Assembly: GCA_963669265.1 (NCBI GenBank)
Contig: OY769916.1
Span: 930,001-994,000 of the forward strand
Origin: SZUA-547 sp963669265
GTDB lineage: Bacteria > Pseudomonadota > Alphaproteobacteria > Rhodobacterales > Rhodobacteraceae
Direction: 5' to 3'
DNA length: 64,000 nucleotides
Position 1 is the stretch's first letter. Each line of letters opens with the position of its first letter. Position numbers and translations under genes: made by a program. This document shows, piece by piece, positions 51,140 through 60,336 of this stretch. The notes under the pieces are model-generated. The model worked only from the letters and a program-made list of their open reading frames with translations, did not search any database and was not told the origin of the DNA.

Positions 51140-52810
51140 ATGCTGGTTTTGTCTTTCTTGGTGCAGTTGATTGGCGCGACGTTCTTGCTGCTGTTCGCGG
51201 TTCGCATGGTCCGCACCGGCATCGAGCGAGCCTTTGGCGCTTCATTTCGCCGTCTCGTGACCGGAGAGCGCAGCATCCTGCAACTTGTTCCGGTCGGCGT
51301 ATTGCTCGCCATTCTTCTACAAAGTTCAGCGGCTGTTACGTTGCTCGTCGCGGGGTTCGCGAGCAGCGGCACCATCGCATTCGCATCCGGCCTTGCGGTC
51401 GTCCTGGGTGGAGATTTGGGCTCTGCACTAATTATTCAGGTTCTCTCGCTCGAGCTCGATTGGCTTGTCCCCGTTCTATTGACTGCTGGCGGCGTACTTT
51501 TCTTGAAATGCTCGCGCCGTTCGCTGCGGCAAGCCGGGCGCATCACACTGGGAATCGCATTCATCCTGATCGCGCTCGGGTTGCTACGGGAGGCGGTTGA
51601 GCCGATCCGCGAGAGCGCCTTTCTTCCAGCGATCTCAAGCTACCTGGAGCGGGATTTCGTTACGGCTTTCATCGTCGGCGCGGCGCTGGCCTTCGTCATG
51701 CACTCCTCCGTCGCGGCGGTTCTGATGTGTGTCGCCATCGTTGGCGCGGGCGCTTTGCCTATGACTGTTGGCGCCTCAATCGTTCTGGGCGCCAATCTTG
51801 GATCTTCGCTCATCCCAATCTGGCTGAGCCGCGGAATGGCGCCCGAGGCGCTAAGAATTCCAGTGGCGAACTTGCTGATACGCGGCGGGGCCGGCGCCGT
51901 CGCGGTGGCTGTGGTCAACTATTCTTCCGTCCTCAGCCACCTTGGCGAGTTTGGCGGCATGGGCGTGGCGCAATCCCTGGTGCTGCTTCATATTCTGTTC
52001 AATGCGATGCTTTTGCTGGCGCTCCCCATCTGCGGACGACTGGAGAATCCTATCAACGCCTTCTTGCCCGGACCTCCCGAGGATCCGGATCAGCCGGCGC
52101 ATCACCGCTCGGTGCTCGACGAAGCCGCCTTGCAGAAACCGCATCTGGCCATAGCTTGCTTACGACGCGAGGTGTTGCGCATGTCCGGCATCATCGGGGA
52201 CATGCTTTCACCGGTGATGGATCTCTACGCCAGTTTTGACAAACCGCGCATGGAGGCGATTAAGGCGCAGGATAAAATCGTCAACGAAGCGCTGGATCGT
52301 ATTCGCGTGTATGCCGCGGATATGCGCCTCGACGAAATGACGAAGGATCAACGCAAAGACTCGCGCGCGCTTCTGGACTACGCGATCGCCCTTGAAGCGG
52401 CGGGAGACGTGGTGGTCAAACGGCTTTTACCGTTGGCTGAGAGCAAATCTCAGAACGGGAGTCGGTTCAGCGAACGTGGCGGTCACGAACTCAGACGCAT
52501 CCATCGAAAGGCGTGCGAAAACCTGACCTTGGCTTCGAATGTCTTGGTTTCCTCTGATGTCGAAGGCGCACGGCTGCTTCTAGAGGGCAAGGCCGCGATG
52601 GCGAAATTGGAGCGTTCGAGCCGCAAAAAGCACCTCAAGCGCCTGCATCGTGGAGACGTAGACAGCTTTAGTTCAAGCGATATCCACCTGGAGACCGCTT
52701 ACTCCCTCAAGGAATTGAATTCATGGATTGTGACGGTGGCTCATCCCATCCTCGATAGGGAGGGGCTATTGCTCACCTCCCGCCTGGCGCATGGCGATGC
52801 TGAGTCTTAA
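51140..52810 (+). CDS. Na/Pi cotransporter family protein with PhoU-like tail
   Basis: 556 residues. The N-terminal part (1-310) has two Na_Pi_cotrans repeats with the QSSAA and HSSVAA motifs (VGVLLAILLQSSAAVTLLVA, AFVMHSSVAAVLMCVAIVGA), forming some eight membrane helices. The C-terminal 220 residues are helical and PhoU-like (LRREVLRMSGIIGDMLSPVM, DYAIALEAAGDVVVKRLLPL). It probably exports or imports phosphate with sodium. ATG at 51140; the ribosome site is weak. It stands alone between IS6 copies d and e, without pho regulators nearby. Confidence 0.9.
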   Translation: MLVLSFLVQLIGATFLLLFAVRMVRTGIERAFGASFRRLVTGERSILQLVPVGVLLAILLQSSAAVTLLVAGFASSGTIAFASGLAVVLGGDLGSALIIQVLSLELDWLVPVLLTAGGVLFLKCSRRSLRQAGRITLGIAFILIALGLLREAVEPIRESAFLPAISSYLERDFVTAFIVGAALAFVMHSSVAAVLMCVAIVGAGALPMTVGASIVLGANLGSSLIPIWLSRGMAPEALRIPVANLLIRGGAGAVAVAVVNYSSVLSHLGEFGGMGVAQSLVLLHILFNAMLLLALPICGRLENPINAFLPGPPEDPDQPAHHRSVLDEAALQKPHLAIACLRREVLRMSGIIGDMLSPVMDLYASFDKPRMEAIKAQDKIVNEALDRIRVYAADMRLDEMTKDQRKDSRALLDYAIALEAAGDVVVKRLLPLAESKSQNGSRFSERGGHELRRIHRKACENLTLASNVLVSSDVEGARLLLEGKAAMAKLERSSRKKHLKRLHRGDVDSFSSSDIHLETAYSLKELNSWIVTVAHPILDREGLLLTSRLAHGDAES

Positions 52811-52833
52811 CGCCTTTATGGTGGTGTCAGACG

Positions 52834-53651
52834 GGTGGTGTCAGACTAATTCGAACCAGTCTCTGTTTGCAGGCCAACGCGGGAACTTAGGCGGAACAAA
52901 GCAGCCGCCACTCCTCAAGTGCGGCGGTGCGGTTGAGCTTGAATTTGCGCCGAGAGTAGAGGTGACGTTCCTGGTTAAAGAGGTTGTAAACGGAGGCGTG
53001 GACGGCGGCGAACATCTGCAAACTTCGCATTCGCCGGAAGCGCTGCATCGCCCGTTCCCGTCGTCGGAATGGCAGGTGTGAATTCTCGGCTCGATTGTTA
53101 AGCCAGCGCCCGGTCGATTGAAGTTCCGGCGCACCCAATTCGCGCAAAGCGGCGCCATAGGATCGTAGCCGGTCCGTGACGATCTCCTGTGGCGTCCCGT
53201 AGCGGCGCATCAATTTCTTCAGCAATTTCAATGCGGCGTGCTTGTCCCGGCGCTTGGTGACCACGGATTCCAGAACCTCGCCTTCGTGATCGACTGCGCG
53301 CCACAAATAGTGCTGCTCCCCGTTGATCTTCACAAAGACTTCGTCCAGATGCCACCGCCAGTTCGAGAATGCGCGCATTCGATCGACGCGCTTGCGCTTG
53401 ATCTCCGCGGCGAACATAGGCCCAAATCGATGCCACCAGAACCGGATCGTCTCGTGGCTTACATCGATCCCGCGTTCGTGAAGAAGATCCTCCACATTTC
53501 GCAGCGAGAGCGGGAAGCGCACATACATCATCACCGCCAGGCGGATAATCTCTGGGCTAGTTTTAAAGTACTTGAACGGGTCACGCTTACTCATGCGGGC
53601 AGGCTACGAGAGCGCCCAGCCCGGCTCAACCCAAGTTCCTCTGACAGTGCC
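52834..53651 (-). mobile_element. IS6-family element (copy e), 818 bp
   Basis: Ends GGTGGTGTCAGACTAATTCG and (other strand) GGCACTGTCAGAGGAACTTG. A second end-like sequence (GGTGGTGTCAGACG, about 52821) lies directly to the left, so it landed beside an older IS6 end. Its body equals copy c; its left end resembles copies a and f. Confidence 0.9.
52887..53594 (-). CDS. IS6-family transposase (copy e)
   Basis: 235 residues, intact DDE triad. Identical to copy c except for the extreme C-terminus (NRTAALEEWRLLCSA), which matches copies a and f. This is a mosaic gene. Confidence 0.94.
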   Translation of the reverse strand: MSKRDPFKYFKTSPEIIRLAVMMYVRFPLSLRNVEDLLHERGIDVSHETIRFWWHRFGPMFAAEIKRKRVDRMRAFSNWRWHLDEVFVKINGEQHYLWRAVDHEGEVLESVVTKRRDKHAALKLLKKLMRRYGTPQEIVTDRLRSYGAALRELGAPELQSTGRWLNNRAENSHLPFRRRERAMQRFRRMRSLQMFAAVHASVYNLFNQERHLYSRRKFKLNRTAALEEWRLLCSA

Positions 53652-54555
53652 TACGGACGCGCTGGTCTATCCGGATCTCATCATCACCAAGGCCAATTCG
53701 GTGGATGAGATCAGCCCGGGCGACGTGATCGAGTTTGAGATCACCGTGCAGAATATCGGCGGCTTCCAGGCCGACGGCGTGAAGGTGGTCGATCTGATCG
53801 ACACAGAAGTCTACGAGTTCGTCAGCGCCTCCAATGGCGGCGTCCACAACGCAGGCGACGGGACCGTCACCTGGAATTTGGGCATAGTCGCCCCCGGCGA
53901 TCCGGTGATCCGGCTGACGCTGCAACTGGAGGCGCTGTTCGCCTTCCCCGACGACGAGCTGGCCGAGAACACCGTCACCGTCAGCAGCGACCTGACCCGC
54001 GGGCAGGAGATCACGCTTGAGAACAACACCGCTATGGTGATCGACGCCTTCCTCGCCGCGCCTGATCCGGCGGAGATCGCGGGCGTGTTCGGCGATGACG
54101 AGGAGGACGAAGAGATCGAACTGCGGCCGGTCCTGTTCTATGCGCCGCTCTTCTCAGGTCAGGCGCCGGCCGGCGCGAACGTGCAGGTGCAATTGATCGG
54201 CGCGGACGGCTCCACGCTTGGACAGGCCACGACCTACTCGTCCGCCTCGGGCGCCTGGCTGGTCTCCATGCCGGACATCGTGGCAGACAGCCAGCCGGTC
54301 TCGGCGGTGGTGACGACCTTCGCGGGCGGATTCACGCCGGTCGATCCGCTGACGGCGAACAACGTCTTCTACAGTCCCGGCGGCGACAGCCCGGTCACAT
54401 TCCAACGCGAATTCGCTTTCTTCGAGGACCGCGACGACGAAGCCCGCGCGCAGTTGATGGCGCAGATCGCGGCCAGCGAAAACCCGCTGGCCTCATCGCC
54501 CCGAGACTATGTGAACTTCAATGAGGTGAGCGGCGCCGGCCTGAGCACGCAGTAA
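53652..54555 (+). pseudogene. 3' end of a DUF11-type surface protein, truncated by IS6
   Basis: About 300 residues remain. The first part is a DUF11 repeat (PDLIITKANSVDEISPGDVI, then VTWNLGIVAPGDPVIRLTLQ) of the kind found in large adhesins and surface proteins. It is followed by an acidic linker (DDEEDEEIE), an Ig-like/Big domain (APAGANVQVQLIGADGSTLG) and a C-terminal tail (FFEDRDDEARAQLMAQIAAS). The 5' part is missing; the frame enters through the IS6 end, giving only an accidental start at 53572. No remnant of the N-terminal part was found on the other side of the IS. Confidence 0.82.
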
Positions 54556-54836
54556 ATTCTGTTGGACGGAAGGTGTCAGACAAATTGGTGGTGTCATGGG
54601 AGCTGGCAGACAAAGTCTAACCTGTCTCTGTTTCCAGGGCTCATGGTAGGCGAGAGGCATGGGCGACGGAATTTCCGTCAAGCGCCACCGGTTTCCGCCG
54701 GATGTGATCCGCTACGCAATCTGGCTCTATCTGCGCTTCACGCTGAGCTTCCGCGATGTCGAGGAGATGCTGGCCGAACGCGGAATTGACGTCAGCCGCG
54801 AGACCGTCCGCTACTGGGTGATCAAGTTCGGCCCGC
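54556..54836 (+). mobile_element. Fragment of a different IS6-family element with stacked ends
   Basis: Two or three end-like motifs in a row (GGTGTCAGACAAATT, GGTGGTGTCATGG, GCTGGCAGACAAAGT) precede an N-terminal transposase fragment from ATG 54659 (SVKRHRFPPDVIRYAIWLYL, RFTLSFRDVEEMLAERGIDV). The fragment is cut by copy f at 54837 after VIKFGP. It belongs to a separate IS6 subgroup from the 235-residue transposases. Confidence 0.82.
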
Positions 54837-55653
54837 GGTGTTGTCAGACAGATTCGAACTCGTCTCAGTTTGCCCTGAACCACGGGAACTTAGGCGGAAC
54901 AAAGCAGCCGCCACTCTTCAAGTGCGGCGGTTCGGAAAAGCTTGAAGTTGCGTCTGGAGTTGAGGTGGCGTTCTCGGTTGAAGAGGTTGTAGACGGAGGA
55001 GTGGACGGCGACGAACATCTGTAAACTTCGCATCCGCCGGAACCTCAGCATCGCCCGTTCTCGTCGTCGAAATGGCAGGCGCGAGTCCTCCGCTCTGTTG
55101 TTGAGCCAGCGGCCAGTAGACTGGAGATCAGAGCCGCCCATCTCCTTCAGAGCAGCGCCATATGATCTTAGCTTGTCCGTCACGATTTCGCGCGGCTGAC
55201 CGTACCGCTTCATCAATTTCTTCAATAATTTCAATGCAGCGCGCTTGTCCCGGCGCTTGGTGACGACCGCTTCCAACACCTCGCCCTCGTGATCGACAGC
55301 GCGCCACAAATAGTGTTGCTCGCCGTTGATCTTCACAAACACCTCGTCCAGATGCCACCGCTCGTTCGAGAACGCGCGCATTCGATCGACGCGCTTGCGC
55401 TTGATTTCGGCGGCGAACATCGGCCCAAATCTCAACCACCAGAACCGGATTGTCTCATAGCTGATATCGATCCCGCGCTCATGGAGAAGGTCTTCGACAT
55501 CTCGGAGCGACAACGGGAATCTGAGGTACATCATGACGGCCAGGCGGATGACTTCAGGGCTGCTGTGGAACCCCTTGAACGGATTACTCTTACTCATCCG
55601 CGAACGCTACGAATCCGCCCTCCCCGGCTCAAGACCGAAGTTTCTGACAACCC
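54837..55653 (-). mobile_element. IS6-family element (copy f), 817 bp
   Basis: Ends GGTGTTGTCAGACAGATTCG and (other strand) GGGGTTGTCAGAAACTTCGG. It is inserted into the older IS6 fragment on its left. Confidence 0.88.
54890..55597 (-). CDS. IS6-family transposase (copy f)
   Basis: 235 residues with the DDE acids (WHLDEVFVKI, VTDKLRSY, NNRAEDSRLP). Its N-terminus (SKSNPFKGFHSSPEVIRLAV) differs from the other copies, so it is a distinct variant. Confidence 0.93.
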   Translation of the reverse strand: MSKSNPFKGFHSSPEVIRLAVMMYLRFPLSLRDVEDLLHERGIDISYETIRFWWLRFGPMFAAEIKRKRVDRMRAFSNERWHLDEVFVKINGEQHYLWRAVDHEGEVLEAVVTKRRDKRAALKLLKKLMKRYGQPREIVTDKLRSYGAALKEMGGSDLQSTGRWLNNRAEDSRLPFRRRERAMLRFRRMRSLQMFVAVHSSVYNLFNRERHLNSRRNFKLFRTAALEEWRLLCSA

Positions 55654-55706
55654 CCCATTGCGAGACAGAGTTGGAATTTGTCAGGTAGGCCTGTCCGGAC
55701 TCTCAG

Positions 55707-55733
55707 AAAAAACAGGCCGCGAAACCGCGGCCC
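55707..55733 (-). terminator. Rho-independent terminator of the NCS1/racemase operon
   Basis: On the minus strand GGGCCGCGGTTTCGCGGCCT forms a GC-rich stem (GGCCGCG/CGCGGCC) followed by TGTTTTTT. It lies 25 bases downstream of the NCS1 permease stop. Confidence 0.9.
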
Positions 55734-55757
55734 GTCTCAGTGTTATGTCGAGGTGTT

Positions 55758-57170
55758 CTACTCCGCGGCCACAGCGTCTCGCCCGTCTGTGTGATGCGGG
55801 CGAAACCGCTCACATTGCGGCATGTACTGCATGAGCAGGTAGTAGGACAGACCGGCCGGGATCAGGCTGGCGTACCAGGAGAGGCCAGAGAAGGTAAGCG
55901 CAGCGACCACGCCTATCGCCATGGCGATGATAGCGGCCGGGTTGTAGCCCGCATAGGCCCCCTTCTCGTCATAGAGTTTCTCTATGTTCAGACGTTGACC
56001 CCGAAGCACGTAGTAATCGACGACCAGGATGGCGAAGATCGGGCCGAGGAAAGCGCTGTAGGTCTGGATGAACAGGCTCAGGCCCGCGGCAGATTCATCT
56101 TTCACCAGCTCCCATGGGAAGGTGCAGAAAGCCAACAGGCCAACGGCCACCGCCGATTTCTTGAAGCTGAGATTGAAAACGTCCATCAGCGCATAAGCGG
56201 GCGGAACGACATTGTTCAGGATATTTGTCGTCACCTGAGCGAAGGCGATGAACAGAAGCGTGGTGACAAGAAGGATCTTGTTATCGACCGCGCTGGAGAA
56301 CACCTTGATCGGGTCAACTTCACCGGTGGCGCCTGACACCATCAGACCGATCATGCCCATGAACATGGTCGCTGGGAAGATGGAGTTGGCGTAGATCACG
56401 ACCTGTCGAACGCGGCCCACATCGTGCCTTAGCTCACGCGAATAATCCGACACATTCAGCATCATCGTCGAGTAGACGCCGAGGAACAGCATCGTCGCCC
56501 CCCAGAACGGCGCGCCCCAGGTGCCTTCGGCATCGATGAGATTTGTGCTGATCTCCTCGCCATATTTGTCGATCACGCTAAAGAACATGTATATCAGCGA
56601 GCAGATGATGAACACCGAGCCGATGTTCTCCAGCCACTTGATCCCGTGGAAGCCGAGCACCGACAGACCGATCTGGAGGAATTGGAACCCAATAAAGAAC
56701 ACGATGAGGTTGTCAAAGCCGAACATCGTGGCGGACACCAGATTCAGTGCGCCGGCGCCGATCCAGCTTTGAAAGCCATACCAGACGATAGCAGGAACTG
56801 AGCGGACGAGCGCCGGGATTCGGGTTCCACCAAATCCAAAGGCCGAACGGGCCTGCACCATGAACGGAATGCCGTATTTGTGACCCGCCTGACCGTTGAT
56901 CATCAGCGCCAGGCCGATGACGGTACAACCGATCGCAATTGCTATGAAAACCTGGACCAGGTTCAGCGTTCCGACCAGGCCGGAACCGACGGTGAAAGTG
57001 CCGATGGAGACGCAGCCGCCTAACCAGGCGAACAAATACGACCAGGGATCCATGATCCGCGTCTCTTGCGGGGCGAGCGACTCTTCGCCGATAGCCTTTG
57101 TTTCCAGGATCTCGGGGGTATGTTCCCCTGCGGTTTCCTGAGCCGCATATTTAATTTCATCAGTCATCAT
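55758..57170 (-). CDS. NCS1-family permease (nucleobase/hydantoin/allantoin type)
   Basis: 470 residues, about 12 membrane helices, with NCS1 features: a cytoplasmic leader with ESLAPQETRIMDPWSYLFAW, GQAGHKYGIPFMVQARSAFG, the substrate-site region VPAIVWYGFQSWIGAGALNL and the NVSDYSREL stretch. The family imports purines, cytosine, allantoin, hydantoins and vitamins. The racemase gene upstream ends 18 bases before this start, and the permease is followed by a terminator, so the two form a complete operon. Hydantoin or a related ureide is the best guess for substrate. Confidence 0.9.
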   Translation of the reverse strand: MMTDEIKYAAQETAGEHTPEILETKAIGEESLAPQETRIMDPWSYLFAWLGGCVSIGTFTVGSGLVGTLNLVQVFIAIAIGCTVIGLALMINGQAGHKYGIPFMVQARSAFGFGGTRIPALVRSVPAIVWYGFQSWIGAGALNLVSATMFGFDNLIVFFIGFQFLQIGLSVLGFHGIKWLENIGSVFIICSLIYMFFSVIDKYGEEISTNLIDAEGTWGAPFWGATMLFLGVYSTMMLNVSDYSRELRHDVGRVRQVVIYANSIFPATMFMGMIGLMVSGATGEVDPIKVFSSAVDNKILLVTTLLFIAFAQVTTNILNNVVPPAYALMDVFNLSFKKSAVAVGLLAFCTFPWELVKDESAAGLSLFIQTYSAFLGPIFAILVVDYYVLRGQRLNIEKLYDEKGAYAGYNPAAIIAMAIGVVAALTFSGLSWYASLIPAGLSYYLLMQYMPQCERFRPHHTDGRDAVAAE

Positions 57171-57188
57171 TTTCTCCAGAATCGGGTG

Positions 57189-57887
57189 CTATTTCGTGTT
57201 CGGCACCGCGTAGGCGCCGATTTTGCTGGTCTTCAGCCCCGCACCCACGAGCGCCTCAGCGAACTTTGTGGCGACGGTGACACCGTCGATGACCGGCACG
57301 CCGGTCTCTTCTGTCAGCCAAGTCGTCAGGTCGGACATTCCCGCGCAGCCAAGCACGATTGCTTCGCAATTATCTTCTTTGACCGCGTTGTTGATCGCGT
57401 CTCGGACTTGTTCGCGCGCATTGGAGCCCGGCTCCTCCAGCGCGAGGACGGGGATCTCCGCCGATCGCACTTTGCGGCACTGGTGATCGAGCCCGTATTT
57501 GCGAACGAGTTCTTCGATCACTGGAACCGAACGCGGCAACGTGGTGACGACCGAAAACGAAGTTGCGATCATGCTGGCGGCTTTGACGCTCGCCTCGCAG
57601 ATGCCCAGCACAGGGCCGGTTGCAATTTCACGGCACGCTCCGATACCGGGGTCATCGAAGCACGCGACCACAATCGCATCCGAGCCCGCGTCTTCGGCCG
57701 CGCGCACCTGCTTCAACAATGAAGGCACAGACATCGCCTCGTCGTAGTGGCCTTCGATGCTGGCCGGCGCGTCCTGGCCTGAGAATGCTTCAATTGTAAC
57801 GCCATCCGACGCCACCTCGCGCGCCGTCGCGGCGATCTTGTCGGTCATACTCACCGTCGAGTTTGGGTTTATGACGGTAATTTTCAT
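57189..57887 (-). CDS. Hydantoin racemase / Asp-Glu racemase family protein
   Basis: 232 residues. ATG at 57887 is preceded by GGAGGA; the longer frame to 57944 lacks support. Both cysteines of the two-base racemase mechanism are present (VVACFDDPGIGACREI near 73 and VLGCAGMSDL near 177). The start MKITVINPNSTVSMTDKIAA is typical of hydantoin racemase and the related allantoin racemase. It likely interconverts enantiomers of a 5-substituted hydantoin, allantoin or similar compound carried in by the NCS1 permease. No hydantoinase or carbamoylase lies in the window. Confidence 0.88.
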   Translation of the reverse strand: MKITVINPNSTVSMTDKIAATAREVASDGVTIEAFSGQDAPASIEGHYDEAMSVPSLLKQVRAAEDAGSDAIVVACFDDPGIGACREIATGPVLGICEASVKAASMIATSFSVVTTLPRSVPVIEELVRKYGLDHQCRKVRSAEIPVLALEEPGSNAREQVRDAINNAVKEDNCEAIVLGCAGMSDLTTWLTEETGVPVIDGVTVATKFAEALVGAGLKTSKIGAYAVPNTK

Positions 57888-58614
57888 TGCCACATTCCTC
57901 CATTGGCGCTTAGTGCAATCGCTTATCGTAAGATTTGATAGCATATTTTGTTAACAATTTTTAGTATTTTTTGTTGCCACATCTCTATCAAATTATTCAG
58001 CATACACTTTTAGTTTTTATTGTATAAAGTATGCATTTTTTGCGACCAATCCTTGCCGCATGCGAATGCCGATCAGATGACTTTGGCCGGATGCGTGTGC
58101 GCGGGATTGACGGATCGCTCACTACGTTCTCGACGACATTTCAGTCAGACGCCGCAATGCTGAAGCGTAGCGCGGCAAACAAACTCTAAGTGATTTGTTT
58201 TCCTGAAATCGACTTACGTGAGAAGGGCGCTGGCGATCCAATGGGCCACAAGGCGAGAGGCGGCCATCCCAATCGGGATCGCTTTGGCAAAATCTATCGG
58301 AGAACGAGGCGCGCGAAGTTTTTCAAGCACGTCGCGTCATGATTTTGGCGACCACCGGCAATATCGCCAAAGTTGCACCAGCGAGCGATATCATCGGATG
58401 GCGAGTATATCTGGAATTGGAGGCTGGAAACCCTGCACACGGAAAAGGACAGCGTGGGATCGACAATCTTGGAGCTCACTTGGGCACTGAGCCAAATGGG
58501 CGACTCCAATGAACTGGAGTGTCACATCACAGAACGGACTAGGCCTACGTCTCTAGTCACCGGTCTCCACAAAGCGAGAATTTTGTCTTTCCGGCTCGCC
58601 GAAGAGGTCTTGCG
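57888..58614. other. AT-rich promoter region and decayed DNA
   Basis: The first 150 bases are very AT-rich, with an imperfect dyad (GCATAC near 58000, GTATGC near 58029) and should hold the promoter/operator of the racemase operon. On the plus strand near 58293-58331 a short frame reads LSENEAREVFQARRV, resembling the FCD-domain entry of GntR regulators (compare TADEAKNVFQARRAI in the gene at 58615). It may be a relic of a second GntR gene. Otherwise nothing is supported. Confidence 0.4.
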
Positions 58615-59286
58615 TCAGCCAACGCCCAAAATCGCGTGAAGGTTGTCCAACTTGGGCTCGCCTTCAATCGCAGCGCTGCTCTCCAGATGTCTGAGGTGCG
58701 CATCCATAAGGTCAAGCGCTTTCTCTTCATCTCCGCTATCAATCGCGTCGATGATCTCGACATGGTCATGATCCTCGCAGAGCGGCGCGCGTGATGATGC
58801 ATAGAGGCTGATGATTAGCGAAGTCCTCATGACCAACTCTCTGAGAAACCCCTCCAGCACATCGTTGCGGGCGACTTCCGCCAATACCAAATGGAATTGT
58901 CCAGACAATCTGATCGCCTCGCGACGGTCCGAAGACGCGCGGGCCATCTGTTCGTTCTTGGCATGCTTTCGCATTCGCTCAACGTCTTTACGCGAAGCGT
59001 TGCGAATAGCATTTCGAACAATTGTTCCCTCAATTGCGCGACGGGCTTGGAAAACATTCTTTGCTTCGTCTGCAGTCGGTGTGGCGACATAAGCCCCGCG
59101 GTTCGGAATCAATTCGACGACCTTTTGTGATGAAAGTACGAGCAACGCCCGCCTGACATGAGCGCGACTGCAATTAAAAATCTCACTCAGCGTTTGCTCG
59201 CCAAGTTTCGTTCCCGCCTTCAACCGATGGTCGCCAATCGCATTTACGACGTGCTCAACAATGGCCTGTTCTGATTTGTTAAGCAT
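58615..59286 (-). CDS. GntR-family (FadR/FCD) transcriptional regulator
   Basis: 223 residues from the ATG at 59286. The N-terminal winged helix (KLGEQTLSEIFNCSRAHVRR, ALLVLSSQKVVELIPNRGAY) is followed by an all-helical FCD ligand domain with metal-type residues (FHLVLAEVARNDVLEGFLRE, EIIDAIDSGDEEKALDLMDA, HLRHLE). It probably represses the NCS1/racemase operon next to it until the ligand binds. A longer frame to 59421 is rejected because it crosses an AT-rich likely promoter and has no ribosome site. GGAG lies upstream of the chosen start. Confidence 0.88.
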   Translation of the reverse strand: MLNKSEQAIVEHVVNAIGDHRLKAGTKLGEQTLSEIFNCSRAHVRRALLVLSSQKVVELIPNRGAYVATPTADEAKNVFQARRAIEGTIVRNAIRNASRKDVERMRKHAKNEQMARASSDRREAIRLSGQFHLVLAEVARNDVLEGFLRELVMRTSLIISLYASSRAPLCEDHDHVEIIDAIDSGDEEKALDLMDAHLRHLESSAAIEGEPKLDNLHAILGVG

Positions 59287-59801
59287 AGCATGAACTCCAC
59301 CAATCACTTCTAAAGACGAAAAATAATACGCCCCGGAGTGGAATCCAACCCGTGTTAATCTGATTGTCCCAAAAGTCTCCGAATTGTAGCCACATGGCCA
59401 CCGACCTTGATCTCTGGACAAATATTACACATTAATTGTTATAAATATAATTGTTTTTAATTCACAATAATGCGAACTATTGAGTGCGGAATTCACAGTG
59501 CCCGCCAGAGAGAGGGCCTCGCCGACGAACGTTGCGAATTCTGGAGAAATTTGGGAAGCCAAATGATCGCCAGCAGAACTTTCACCAGAGCCGGTGGCGA
59601 AAGCGCAGCCCCCGCAATTTTGGGCGAGGCATCAGTATTGCGCCCCCTTGCCGCGTACAGTTCTCTTAAGATTGGCGTTCTTGGGGCGTTTAGCAGCCCG
59701 GCGGAGCGATTGAGCCTGGTGTGCCGTTGTCGCTCGTGGGCGCGCGTGAAACCGGCTGGCAATAACTGCACCCAGACGCGTGCTGACATTGGTCTTGAAA
59801 T
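59287..59801. other. Intergenic, AT-rich then featureless
   Basis: The AT-rich stretch 59425-59470 (TAATTGTTATAAATATAATT) may be the GntR gene promoter and operator. No supported gene in the remainder up to the IS6 end. Confidence 0.45.
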
Positions 59802-60336
59802 GGTGTTGTCAGACTAATTCGTACCAGTCTCTGTTGGGCGGCAATGACGGGAGACAGTCCGTAACGATCTCATTTGGCCGTCCATAGCGCTTCATAAATT
59901 TCTTCAATAGATTCAATGCGGCACGCTTATCCCTGCGCTTCGAAGCCACGGCCTCCAGCACTTCACCTTCATGGTCAACGGCGCGCCAGATGTAGTGTTG
60001 CTCGCCGTTGATCTTCACGAAGACTTCGTCGACGTGCCATCGCCAGTTGGAATACGCACGCATCCGGTCGACACGTCTGCGCTTAATCTCGGTGGCAAAG
60101 ATCGGGCCGAACCGGTTCCACCAGAACCGGATCGATTCATGGCTGACATCGATCCCGCGTTCGTGGAGAAGATCCTCGACATTCCGCAGCGAGAGTGGAA
60201 AACGAACATACATCATCACCGCGAGCCGAATGATTTCGGGGCTGGTTTTGAAGTACTTGAAGGGGTCACGCTTACTCATCCACGGACGCTACGAAAGCAC
60301 CCTGCCCGCCTCAAGCGAAGTTCCTCTGACAGCGCC
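59802..60336 (-). mobile_element. Internally deleted IS6-family element (copy g), 535 bp
   Basis: Both ends present (GGTGTTGTCAGACTAATTCG; other strand GGCGCTGTCAGAGGAACTTC), but about 280 bases of the middle/left part are missing. It cannot transpose by itself but could be moved by a related transposase. Confidence 0.87.
59809..60279 (-). pseudogene. Truncated IS6 transposase (copy g)
   Basis: 156 codons. Residues 1-141 match the full transposase up to EIVTDC; then the frame passes a deletion junction into the left IS end (LPSLPPNRDWYELV). Two of the three catalytic acids remain, the Glu is lost, so it is inactive. Confidence 0.9.

Noticed and set aside
53572..53651. Start of the DUF11 protein inside IS6 copy e
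   Set aside because: The first residues are antisense IS end sequence; the true start was lost.
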